Source: Nocardiopsis flavescens (lineage in GTDB: Bacteria; Actinomycetota; Actinomycetes; Streptosporangiales; Streptosporangiaceae). From it: a stretch of 43,738 nucleotides of DNA. The translations under genes were made by a program, and so were the position numbers. Below the pieces are notes generated by a model. It was not told the DNA's origin, did no database searches, and saw nothing but the letters and a program-made list of their open reading frames with translations. The stretch spans positions 1-43,738 of the forward strand of contig NZ_FQZK01000036.1 of assembly GCF_900141985.1 (NCBI RefSeq), written 5' to 3'. Shown in pieces: positions 32,152 to 39,187 of the stretch. Numbering within the stretch: position 1 is the first letter of the stretch; every line of letters starts with the position of its first letter.

Positions 32152-32544
32152 CTACTTGAGGTCGTCCAGGGAGACGCCCATGCGGCGCAGCGTCTCCTCG
32201 GGGTCGAGGTCGCCGCGCATCGCGGCCTCGCCGTCGATGCCCTCGGGCATGAAGGCCTCGTAGGCCTTCGAGACCCGCTCGGCCATCTGCCGCTGGGCGC
32301 GGCCGACCACCTCGACGATGGCCGCGGACAGCTCCGCGGGCGCCATGCTCCGGTACGCGTCGGTGTGGAACTTCAGCTCAGTCAGACGACCCGTCCCGTC
32401 CACCGTCGCCGCCACCGCTCTGTTCTTGGCCACGGCCTCTTCGGTTGCCGATTCCAGGCTTGCGCTTGCGTCCGAGAGTTCCCTCATCGTCGTGTGAAGC
32501 CGTTCCAGTTCGGCTTCCATCTGCTCCCGCATCGATGAACTCAT
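32152..32544 (-). CDS. YbaB/EbfC-family protein (EspL-like) in the type VII locus
   Basis: A 130-aa small protein. A coiled N-terminal helix (EQMEAELERLHTTMRELSDA) precedes the YbaB core: VAATVDGTGRLTELKFHTDA, then LSAAIVEVVGRAQRQMAERV. The ESX-1 protein EspL is a YbaB-like member, so a chaperone or assembly role is likely here rather than general nucleoid binding. Its first 167 bp lie inside the 3' end of the 1044-aa gene, same strand, other frame. In that overlap codons such as GAA, GCA, AGT, CTT and AGA are common; immediately after the other gene's stop they return to GC-ending codons. Confidence 0.87.
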   Translation of the reverse strand: MSSSMREQMEAELERLHTTMRELSDASASLESATEEAVAKNRAVAATVDGTGRLTELKFHTDAYRSMAPAELSAAIVEVVGRAQRQMAERVSKAYEAFMPEGIDGEAAMRGDLDPEETLRRMGVSLDDLK

Positions 32545-35512
32545 GGCGCTGGGCCCCCTTCTTCTGCTGTCCGGGCACGGGCCTGCCGAGCGTGGCCCGC
32601 TGCTGGTTCTTGTCGGTTCCCCAGACCTTCTCGTCCTCGGAGAGCCAGGTGGTCCGGTTGCGGTCGCCGCCGGCTCCGCCGCCCCCGGCGCCGCCCATGC
32701 CGCCGGGCGGCATCATCGGCGGCATCATGGGCGCGCCGGCCCCGCCCATGCCCTGCTGGCCCGCGGCGCCTCCGGGGCCGCCTGCGCCGCCGCCCTCGCC
32801 GCCTCCGCCGGCCTGCACCTGCGTGCCGCCCGCGCCGGTGGGCGCGGCGAACATCTCGGTGCGGTCAGAGCTGTCGCGGCCACCGCCGCCGGCGCCGTCG
32901 CTGCCGCCGCCGTAGCCGCCGTAGTTGAGGCCGTTGGGACCGCCGCTCTCGAAGCGCGGCGGCGGGTAGTTCGTGTTCCCGGGCGGCGGGTCGAACCCGC
33001 CCTTGATCGCCTCGCCCGTGTCGGGGTCGACGGGGTAGGGCTGGCCGGTGATCGGGTCGACCTCGGCCGGCTCCCCGGTCACCGGGTTGATCGGGACGTC
33101 GCTCCCCCCGGGGAAGTTGGTGTCGAGCCCCGGGTCGATCGGCGGCGGGGTGAAGGAGTCGGGCGGGAGCGGCTGTCCGGTGACGGGGTCGATGGGCGCG
33201 GGGAGCCCGGTCACCGGGTCGTAGTCGATGGGCAGCCCGTTGTCGGGGTTGAACGGCTGCCCCGTCTCGGGGTCGACCGGGAACGGCTGCCCGGTCTCGG
33301 GGTTGATGGGCAGGCCCGTCTCCGGGTCCATGTCCAGCCGTGTGCCGCCGTCGGTGATCGGCTCGCCCGTCACCGGGTCCACCGGCACCGGGAGCCCGGT
33401 CTCGGGGTCGTAGGTGATCGGCAGTCCGGCGTCGGGGGACACCGGCTGTCCGGTGACGGGGTCGATCGGCGCGACCTCGCCGGTCTCGGGGTCGAAGTTG
33501 ATGGGCAGCCCGTTGTCGGGGTTGAAGGGCAGGCCCGTCTCGGGGTCGACCGGGAACGGCTGTCCGGTCTCGGGGTTGATGGGCAGGCCCGTCTCCGGGT
33601 CGACCTCCAGGCGCGTGCCGCCGTCGGGCGAGACGGGCTCGCCGGTGACCGGGTCGATCGGGGTGACACGGCCCGTGTCGGGGTCGAAGTTGATGGGCAG
33701 GCCGGTGTCGGGGTCGAAGGGCTGGCCCGTCTCCGGGTCGACCGGGAACGGCCGGCCCGTGTCGGGGTTCAGCGGCAGGCCCGTCTCCGGGTCGATCGGC
33801 AGGCCGGTGGGCGGCGGGAGGCTCCCGGCGCCGTTGCCGGGACGGCCGTTGCCGCTGCCCGGTCCGCCGGGGCCGTTGAGGCCGAGCGGGGGCGGGGGCA
33901 TGATGCCGCCGGGCGGGGGCACCATGCCCCCGGGCGGCACCTCGCCGCCGGGTCCGCCGGGCCCGCCGGGGCCGTTGAGGTCCAGCGGGGGCGGAGGCGG
34001 GGGCACCGAACCGCCGGGGGGCGGCACCGAACCGCCGGGCGGCACCTCGCCGCCGGGCGCGCCCGGTCCGCCGGGGCCGTTGAGGCCGAGCGGGGGCGGG
34101 GGCATGACGCCGCCGGGCGGCGGCACGACGCCTCCGGGCGGTCCCTCGCCGCTGCCGGGCCCGCCGGGGCCGTTGAGGTCGAGCGGCGGCGGGGGGCCCA
34201 TGAAGGCCTCCGGCCCCGGGCCGCCACCGGTCTCCTCGGGCCCCGGGCCGCCCTCGCCGTAGCCCCCGCCGTCGTCCGGGGGGCCCTGGTAGTCGGGGGG
34301 CCCCTCGCCGGGGGGACCCTCGTAGTCCTCCGGGCCGCCGTAGCCGGGCGGCGGCTCCTGCATCCAGTCGGGGATGTCGGGGCCGCCACCGCCGGGGGGA
34401 CCGTCGCCCCAGTCGATGGTGATCTCCTCGGGGCCGCCGGGCCCGTCACCGTCGCCGAAGATGTCGTCGTACGGGTTGTCGGTGTCGTTGATGTCCGGGA
34501 TCATGCTCAGCGGCAGGCCGCCCTTGGGATCCTGGATGACGTTCAGGTCGGTGTGCGCCCGCGTGTACAGCTCGTCCATCTTGTTGTACAGCTCGGTCGC
34601 GGCGTCGAACACGTTCTCGAACTGCTTGCGCCACCGGTTCTTCAGCTCGTTGTTGACGTTGCTGTCCGTGACGTCGTCGCCGATGATCCCGTAGACCGGC
34701 GGGTCCGCGTGGATGCGCACCTGGAACTGGCCGCGGGCGCTGTTCCACTGCTCGCTGCCGGTGGTGACGCCGAAGTACCAGTCGTCCAGGATCCGGCGCA
34801 TACCGCTGGTGGGGGCGTTCAGGGCGCCCGTCACCGCCGACTGCAGCTCGACGGCCTTGAGCCGGATCGGCTCCATGATGTCCTTGAGCGCCTCGTGGTT
34901 GTTGTCGACCTGCCTGCGCAGGTCGCGCAGGCGCAGCGCGAAGTCGTAGAGGCGCGCCGCGTAGGCCGACGCCGCCGAGCCCGTCATGGGCCCCTCGGGC
35001 ACGTCCAGCTCGTTGAACGCGGTGCGCATCTTCTCGCTCTGGGTGTCCAGGACGGTGCTCAGCGCGGAGAGGTGGGTGACGAGGTCGACCACCGGCTTGC
35101 CGTGGAAGCTGGTCGACCCCGCCCCCGTCATGGAGTTGGGGATGACGGAGGCGAGGGTGGCCAGGGCGGTGCGGAACTTCCCCTCGACCGACTCGTCGCC
35201 GGTCCAGAGCTCCTCCATCATCGTGTAGCCGGAGTAGTCCCAGCCGTTGGGCACCGCGACGCTGTGGCCTCCGTACGTCGGGACGTACTGGTTGCCGGGC
35301 TTGCGCATGCGCCACCAGCGGTTCATCTCGTGGCCGCCGTAGTCGAACTCGAAGCCGATGAACGGCTTGGTGTCCTTGGCGAAGTGGTAGCGGCCGTGGT
35401 CCACCCAGTTGACGCCCTCGCCGACGATGGTGTCGACGCTGGGCATCGGCGGGTGGTTCCCCTCCTCCCCGGCGTCGGCGACGATGTTCAGGATCTCGTG
35501 TAGCGCGGGCAC
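32378..35512 (-). CDS. 1044-aa WXG/PPE-like protein with Pro/Gly and DPxTG repeats
   Basis: A large putative type VII substrate or surface protein. Residues 1-335 are helical and contain LWTGDESVEGKF (WxG-like) and SEKMRTAFNELDVPEG, comparable to WXG100/PPE modules. Residues about 385-565 are Pro/Gly-rich, with four PPPPLxLNGPGGPG units. Residues about 570-840 hold some 25 copies of a DPxTG-type motif (VDPETGQPF, NPDNGLPI) in three larger blocks. The tail (840-1044) is Gly-rich, then has TTWLSEDEKVWGTDKNQ and a basic end. No signal peptide or membrane helix. GTG 35512 follows AGGAGGT. Its stop lies inside the YbaB-like gene. Confidence 0.85.
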   Translation of the reverse strand: MPALHEILNIVADAGEEGNHPPMPSVDTIVGEGVNWVDHGRYHFAKDTKPFIGFEFDYGGHEMNRWWRMRKPGNQYVPTYGGHSVAVPNGWDYSGYTMMEELWTGDESVEGKFRTALATLASVIPNSMTGAGSTSFHGKPVVDLVTHLSALSTVLDTQSEKMRTAFNELDVPEGPMTGSAASAYAARLYDFALRLRDLRRQVDNNHEALKDIMEPIRLKAVELQSAVTGALNAPTSGMRRILDDWYFGVTTGSEQWNSARGQFQVRIHADPPVYGIIGDDVTDSNVNNELKNRWRKQFENVFDAATELYNKMDELYTRAHTDLNVIQDPKGGLPLSMIPDINDTDNPYDDIFGDGDGPGGPEEITIDWGDGPPGGGGPDIPDWMQEPPPGYGGPEDYEGPPGEGPPDYQGPPDDGGGYGEGGPGPEETGGGPGPEAFMGPPPPLDLNGPGGPGSGEGPPGGVVPPPGGVMPPPPLGLNGPGGPGAPGGEVPPGGSVPPPGGSVPPPPPPLDLNGPGGPGGPGGEVPPGGMVPPPGGIMPPPPLGLNGPGGPGSGNGRPGNGAGSLPPPTGLPIDPETGLPLNPDTGRPFPVDPETGQPFDPDTGLPINFDPDTGRVTPIDPVTGEPVSPDGGTRLEVDPETGLPINPETGQPFPVDPETGLPFNPDNGLPINFDPETGEVAPIDPVTGQPVSPDAGLPITYDPETGLPVPVDPVTGEPITDGGTRLDMDPETGLPINPETGQPFPVDPETGQPFNPDNGLPIDYDPVTGLPAPIDPVTGQPLPPDSFTPPPIDPGLDTNFPGGSDVPINPVTGEPAEVDPITGQPYPVDPDTGEAIKGGFDPPPGNTNYPPPRFESGGPNGLNYGGYGGGSDGAGGGGRDSSDRTEMFAAPTGAGGTQVQAGGGGEGGGAGGPGGAAGQQGMGGAGAPMMPPMMPPGGMGGAGGGGAGGDRNRTTWLSEDEKVWGTDKNQQRATLGRPVPGQQKKGAQRHEFIDAGADGSRTGTASHDDEGTLGRKRKPGIGNRRGRGQEQSGGGDGGRDGSSD
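33230..33795. repeat. Three about 100-bp near-identical coding repeats (DPxTG blocks)
   Basis: Segments about 33230-33330, 33500-33602 and 33690-33790 are nearly the same at DNA level, and all run from a TGGGCAG start to GGCCCGTCTCCGGGTC. Differences are mostly silent or swap T/C. They encode the DPETG/NPDNG block of the 1044-aa protein, so the array grew by recombination and copy number may vary between strains. Confidence 0.8.
33838..34200. repeat. Four Pro/Gly coding repeats
   Basis: Four about 90-120 bp units, each with GGGCCGTTGAG followed by GCGGGGGCGG or a variant, encode PPPPLxLNGPGGPG plus a PPGG spacer. The copies at about 33861-33917 and 34067-34125 are nearly identical. Confidence 0.75.
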
Positions 35513-35557
35513 TCTTTCTCCGACCTCCTCGGGGTCGCGGCGGGACGCGGTCGCTTG

Positions 35558-38272
35558 CTAGGGGGTGGGGGTCGGGCCGGTGCCGCCGGTGGCCCCGGGC
35601 GGGCTGCCGATCAGGTAGACCACCTGGCTGGCGTTCAGCTCCTGCCCCTCCTCCAGCTGCTCGAACTCCACGATGTTGACCTCCAGGCGGTCGCTCACGT
35701 CGTCGAGCTCCTTGCGCAGGTCCTTGAAGATCCCGAAGAGGTTGCCCATGGACTGGTCGATGCTTCCGGCGAGGCGGCCCGCGCTGGCGAGCTTGGACGA
35801 GTCTCCCAGGAGGGTGATGCCCGTGGTACCTCCCTCGGCGCCTCCGCTGTCGAACCGGGAGAAGTTGTGGTCGTGGTCGTCCAGCGCGGTGTCGAGCTTG
35901 CCGACGTACTCCTCCTGGAAGGAGCGCAGGCGCTCCACGTCGATCTTGGTGCCCTGGCCCTCCTGGGGGCCGTCTCCGTTGCCCCCGGAGCCCTCGCCGC
36001 CGCTGCCCTCCTCGTCGTCGTCCTCGTCGTCCTCGTCGTCATCCTCCTCATCGTCCTCTTCGTCGTCGTCCTCTTCGTCGTCGTTCTCCTCGTCGTCGTC
36101 TCCGCCCCCCTGGCCCTCCTCGTCGTCCTCGTCCCCGTCGCCCTGGCCTTCTTCGTCGTCCTCGTCGTCGTCTTCGTCGTCGTCCCCGTTGGTGCCCGGG
36201 CCGCCGCTCGGCTGGGGCACGGGCTCCGGAGCGGGTCCGTACAGGCCGTCACCCGAGATCGGGTCCGGGATGCTGTCCGGGTTGACGTCCGAGCCGCCGC
36301 CACCCCCGCCCCCGCCGCCGGACGAGTCGTCGCCCGGCTCCTCGATCACCTCGGGCACGAAGCTCTGCGTGGGGTCCAGCTCCGTGGTGCCGGGGCCGTC
36401 CCCGCCCTCCTGGCCCTCCTGGCCTTCTTGGCCTTCTTGGCCCTCCTGGCCGGTGAGCACCTCCCCGGGCACGCGCTGGCCCGCCTCCAGCGGGGGGTCG
36501 TCGGTGACGGGGGTGTCCGGCACGGAGCCGTACATGCCCTCGGTGTCGATGTGGTCGAGGGGGCCCTCGCCGTTGCCGCCGTCGCCGTTGCCGTCGCCGC
36601 TGCTCTCGTCGCCGGGACCGCCGTTGCCGTTGCCGCCGCTGCCTTCGTCGCCGTCGTCCTCGTCGCCGTTCCCGGTCGGGGTGCGCTCCGGGTTCGTCAC
36701 GACCGGGGGGTCGTCGGTGACGGGCACGTCCGGCGCGGGGCCGTACATGCCGTCGGTGTCGATGTGGTCGAGGTCGCCGTCGCCGCCGTCCTCGTCGCCG
36801 CCGGGGCGGTCGCCGCCGGGGCGGTCGCCGTCCTCGCGGTCCTCCTCGTCCTCGCCGTGGCCGCCCCTGCCCACGGGGGCGCCCCCGCCGCCGGGGACCG
36901 AGCCGCCGGAGCCGCCGGAGTCCTGGCCCGGGCGGCCGTGCACGCCCTCGGGGCCGTCCTCGCCCCCGGACCCCTCCTCGTCGTCCTCGTCCCGGTCGCC
37001 GCCGGGGCGGTCCTCGTCGTCCTCGTCGCGGCCGGGACGGTCGCCGTGCCCGTGGTCGTCCTCGTCGCCGCCGGGCCGGTCGCCCTCACCGTCGCCGCCG
37101 GGGCGGTCGCCGTCCTCTTCCTCGTCGCCCTCTTCGTCGCCGCCGGGGCGGTCCCCGTCCTCGCCGTCCTCGTCGCCGTCCCCGTCCTCCTCGTCGGAGT
37201 CGGAGTCCTCGTCCTGCTCCACCGGCTCGATGGTGATCAGGCCGGTCTCGGGGTCGACCGAGACGGTCCCGTCCCCGGGGTCGACCGAGACCTCGCCCGT
37301 CTCACCGTCCATGACGATGCTCAGGTCGCCGATCTCGACGGTGACGTCCACGAACTCGCCCTTGACCGGGTTCACCTCAAGGGTGCCCGTCGCCGGGTCG
37401 ATCACCATGCGCAGGCCGCCGGCCTCGACGGTGATGGGGGGCGAGTCGGCTCCCAGGGGGACGTTCTCGTCCGACGGCTCGATCTTCAGCGCGCCGTTCT
37501 CGCCGACCGTGATCCGCAGGTCCTCGGCGAGGATGACCGTCTCGCCCGTCTCGGGGTCGACGGTGACCACCGGGCCGGCGGCGTCGGCGGATTCCGCGCC
37601 GTCGGCGCCCTCGGTGTCCTCGTCGGCCGGGGCGCTGATCGGCACCGCCTCGATCCGCTCGCCGGCCGGCATGACCTCCGACGCCGGGATGCCCTCCATG
37701 ACGGGCTCCAGGCGCGAGGCCTCCATCAGGGGCAGGCCCTCGGACAGCGGTTCCGCCTCCACGGCGGGCGTCGCCTCCACCAGCTCCGACTCCACCAGCT
37801 CCGACTCCGCCGGCGCGCGGACGGACACCACGTGGACCGGGTCCTCCAGCGGCGTGGACAGCGGCTCGGTGACCACGCCCTCGGTGGAGCCCTCCATGGA
37901 GGCCGGGACGCCCTGCTGCACCGGTTCGAGCCGCTGGGCCTCCACGGCCCGGCCGGCCAGGAGCGGCGAGCCCTCGGCCGTCGCGCCCAGCACGATGCCC
38001 CCGTCCCGCTGTCCCACCTCGGACGCGGACTCGGGGTCGATCACCACGCTCTGGTCCGTGGTGTCCACCTCGACCGTGCCCGACCTGTTGGTCATCATGA
38101 GCAGGCCGGTGGCCAGGTTCAGGGTGAGCGGCGCCCCTCCCGACCCGGCCCCCGTGGTGTTCTCCTGGGCGGACATCGCGGTGAAGAGTTGCGCCTGCTC
38201 CTCCTCGCCCTCGGCGGGAGGCTCCGGCTCGCCGGACAGGGCGGCGCGAAAGTCGTACAGCGATTCGGACAC
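35558..38272 (-). CDS. 904-aa very acidic repeat protein with C-terminal helical domain
   Basis: A large protein of unknown family. Residues 40-350 contain beta-rich DPETG/DPATG units (VTVDPETGETVILAEDLRIT; VSVDPETGLITIEP). Residues about 350-440 are Asp/Glu with RPGG. About 500-700 hold three copies of a DHIDTxGMYG...PVTDDPP module (the third degenerate), with a GQE tandem repeat between. About 690-755 are almost pure Asp/Glu. Residues 770-890 form a helical domain (SKLASAGRLAGSIDQSMGNL; KDLRKELDDVSDRLEVNI) like WXG/EspC-type secretion targets. GTG 38272 has AAGGAGA upstream. No signal peptide. The acid mass suggests calcium binding or a disordered spacer; secretion by the type VII machine is inferred from context. 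Confidence 0.83.
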   Translation of the reverse strand: MSESLYDFRAALSGEPEPPAEGEEEQAQLFTAMSAQENTTGAGSGGAPLTLNLATGLLMMTNRSGTVEVDTTDQSVVIDPESASEVGQRDGGIVLGATAEGSPLLAGRAVEAQRLEPVQQGVPASMEGSTEGVVTEPLSTPLEDPVHVVSVRAPAESELVESELVEATPAVEAEPLSEGLPLMEASRLEPVMEGIPASEVMPAGERIEAVPISAPADEDTEGADGAESADAAGPVVTVDPETGETVILAEDLRITVGENGALKIEPSDENVPLGADSPPITVEAGGLRMVIDPATGTLEVNPVKGEFVDVTVEIGDLSIVMDGETGEVSVDPGDGTVSVDPETGLITIEPVEQDEDSDSDEEDGDGDEDGEDGDRPGGDEEGDEEEDGDRPGGDGEGDRPGGDEDDHGHGDRPGRDEDDEDRPGGDRDEDDEEGSGGEDGPEGVHGRPGQDSGGSGGSVPGGGGAPVGRGGHGEDEEDREDGDRPGGDRPGGDEDGGDGDLDHIDTDGMYGPAPDVPVTDDPPVVTNPERTPTGNGDEDDGDEGSGGNGNGGPGDESSGDGNGDGGNGEGPLDHIDTEGMYGSVPDTPVTDDPPLEAGQRVPGEVLTGQEGQEGQEGQEGQEGGDGPGTTELDPTQSFVPEVIEEPGDDSSGGGGGGGGGSDVNPDSIPDPISGDGLYGPAPEPVPQPSGGPGTNGDDDEDDDEDDEEGQGDGDEDDEEGQGGGDDDEENDDEEDDDEEDDEEDDDEDDEDDDEEGSGGEGSGGNGDGPQEGQGTKIDVERLRSFQEEYVGKLDTALDDHDHNFSRFDSGGAEGGTTGITLLGDSSKLASAGRLAGSIDQSMGNLFGIFKDLRKELDDVSDRLEVNIVEFEQLEEGQELNASQVVYLIGSPPGATGGTGPTPTP
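36010..36195. repeat. TCG/TCC trinucleotide-rich Asp/Glu tract
   Basis: About 185 bp of TCG/TCC/CTC triplets on the plus strand encode the near-pure Asp/Glu tract of the acidic protein on the minus strand. One strand is strongly pyrimidine-biased, a setting prone to slippage. Confidence 0.8.
36406..36451. repeat. 9-bp tandem repeat, five copies (GQE units)
   Basis: The unit CTCCTGGCC (with CTTCTTGGC variants) repeats five times and encodes GQE triplets in the acidic protein. Unit length is a multiple of three, so copy changes would keep the frame. Confidence 0.85.
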
Positions 38273-38369
38273 GTTCTCGGTCTCCTTGCCGCCCGTACGG
38301 GGGCGTCATCCGAATGAGGGGAGGGGTGCGGGCCGGACCCGCGGACGGACGGGCCCGGCCCCGGGGAGG

Positions 38370-38400
38370 CCGGGCGGGGCGGCACCGCCGCCCCGCCCGG
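38370..38400 (-). terminator. 14-bp hairpin after the WXG100 gene pair
   Basis: Perfect arms 38370-38383 and 38387-38400 with loop ACC, 22 nt beyond the WXG100 stop at 38423. It divides eccD-eccB-WXG100-WXG100 from the giant-protein genes and may set different expression levels for the two groups. Confidence 0.75.
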
Positions 38401-38422
38401 ACCGACACGGGTCGCGGTCGGG

Positions 38423-38719
38423 TCAGAGCAGGGAGGCCCAGTTCATGGCCTCGCGGCGGTCCGTGCCCGAGTAGTTGTTGCGGATCTCGTTCAGGGCGTT
38501 CTGGGCCTTGCCCAGCAGGGTGCGCATGTCCGCGACGTTCATGCGCCAGGACTTCACCTTCGCCTCGTAGTTCTCCTTGGTCTCACCTTCGAGGTCGGCG
38601 AGGAGCTTCTGCATCTTGGCGTCGAGCTCTTCGATCCGCCGTGCGACCTCTTCGGTCTGCTGGCCCAGACGCATGGTCGCGTCGTCGACCCGGCCGTAGC
38701 TGACGTCGAATCCGTTCAT
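38423..38719 (-). CDS. WXG100-family protein (EsxB-like)
   Basis: A 98-aa helical hairpin protein. The turn is VKSWRMNV, with W at the WXG position but no Gly two residues later. The first helix is TEEVARRIEELDAKMQKLLA; the second MRTLLGKAQNALNEIRNNYS. Length and fold match WXG100 secretion substrates that work as heterodimers. It probably pairs with the WXG100 protein just upstream (39163). The start is MNGFDVSYG at 38719 with AAGGCGG upstream. Confidence 0.88.
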   Translation of the reverse strand: MNGFDVSYGRVDDATMRLGQQTEEVARRIEELDAKMQKLLADLEGETKENYEAKVKSWRMNVADMRTLLGKAQNALNEIRNNYSGTDRREAMNWASLL

Positions 38720-38836
38720 GGGTTCCGCCTTGCCGTCGTGAGGGGTTGCGTGGAGGGGGCCGTCCGCTCCCGCGCGCGATCGCGCGGGGGACGTTCCGCG
38801 GTCGCGGCGCCCGGGGGTCCGGGGCCGGTACCGGGG

Positions 38837-39163
38837 TCAGCCCGACTGGTTGGGGTTCAGGTCGTCGATCCAGCGGGAACCGGTCAGGATGGCCTGGTCC
38901 TCGGTGGCGTTCATGGCCTGCACCGTGCCGCCGAAGGTGCCGATCATCTGGTTCATGTCGTTGGTGATGAGCCGCAGCTCCTCCAGCCAGCCCACCAGCG
39001 CCTCGCTGTAGCGGTTGGAGGCCGCGCCCTGCCAGGAGCCGCGCAGTTCGTCACGCGTGTCGTCGACGTTCTGGTAGATGTTGTTACACGCCGTGTGCGC
39101 CTCCTGCATGGCCTCCTGGGCGAGCCGGTTGGCCTCATCTGTACTACGTGTTCTCTGCGACAT
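38837..39163 (-). CDS. WXG100-family protein (EsxA-like)
   Basis: A 108-aa helical hairpin with the classic turn RGSWQGAASNRYSEAL (WxG). It is predicted to be exported by the EccBCD machine as a dimer with the product of 38423-38719. ATG 39163 is chosen because AGAGGAG (39170-39176) has correct spacing to it; the ATG at 39169 would directly abut the ribosome-binding site. The gene is 24 nt after eccB, so it belongs to the same transcript. Confidence 0.9.
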   Translation of the reverse strand: MSQRTRSTDEANRLAQEAMQEAHTACNNIYQNVDDTRDELRGSWQGAASNRYSEALVGWLEELRLITNDMNQMIGTFGGTVQAMNATEDQAILTGSRWIDDLNPNQSG

Positions 39164-39187
39164 GTGCATCTCCTCTGGTGTTGGACG

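Noticed and set aside
33230..34200. Regular repeats as a possible CRISPR array
   Set aside because: The units are contiguous coding repeats with a protein-level pattern and no unique spacers.
32543..35503. 986-codon plus-strand frame opposite the 1044-aa gene
   Set aside because: It contains Val/Gly/Asp repeats that are the mirror of the DPxTG array. The minus-strand frame has a ribosome-binding site, WXG-like domain and locus context.
35555..38474. Plus-strand frames of 920 and 933 codons opposite the acidic protein gene
   Set aside because: They translate to poly-Ser/Val runs from the TCG/TCC tract. The minus-strand gene has a better start and a folded C-terminal domain.
38774..38787. Palindrome CGCGCGATCGCGCG between the two WXG100 genes
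   Set aside because: A 14-bp alternating CG palindrome is expected by chance fairly often at this base composition and has no terminator or operator context.
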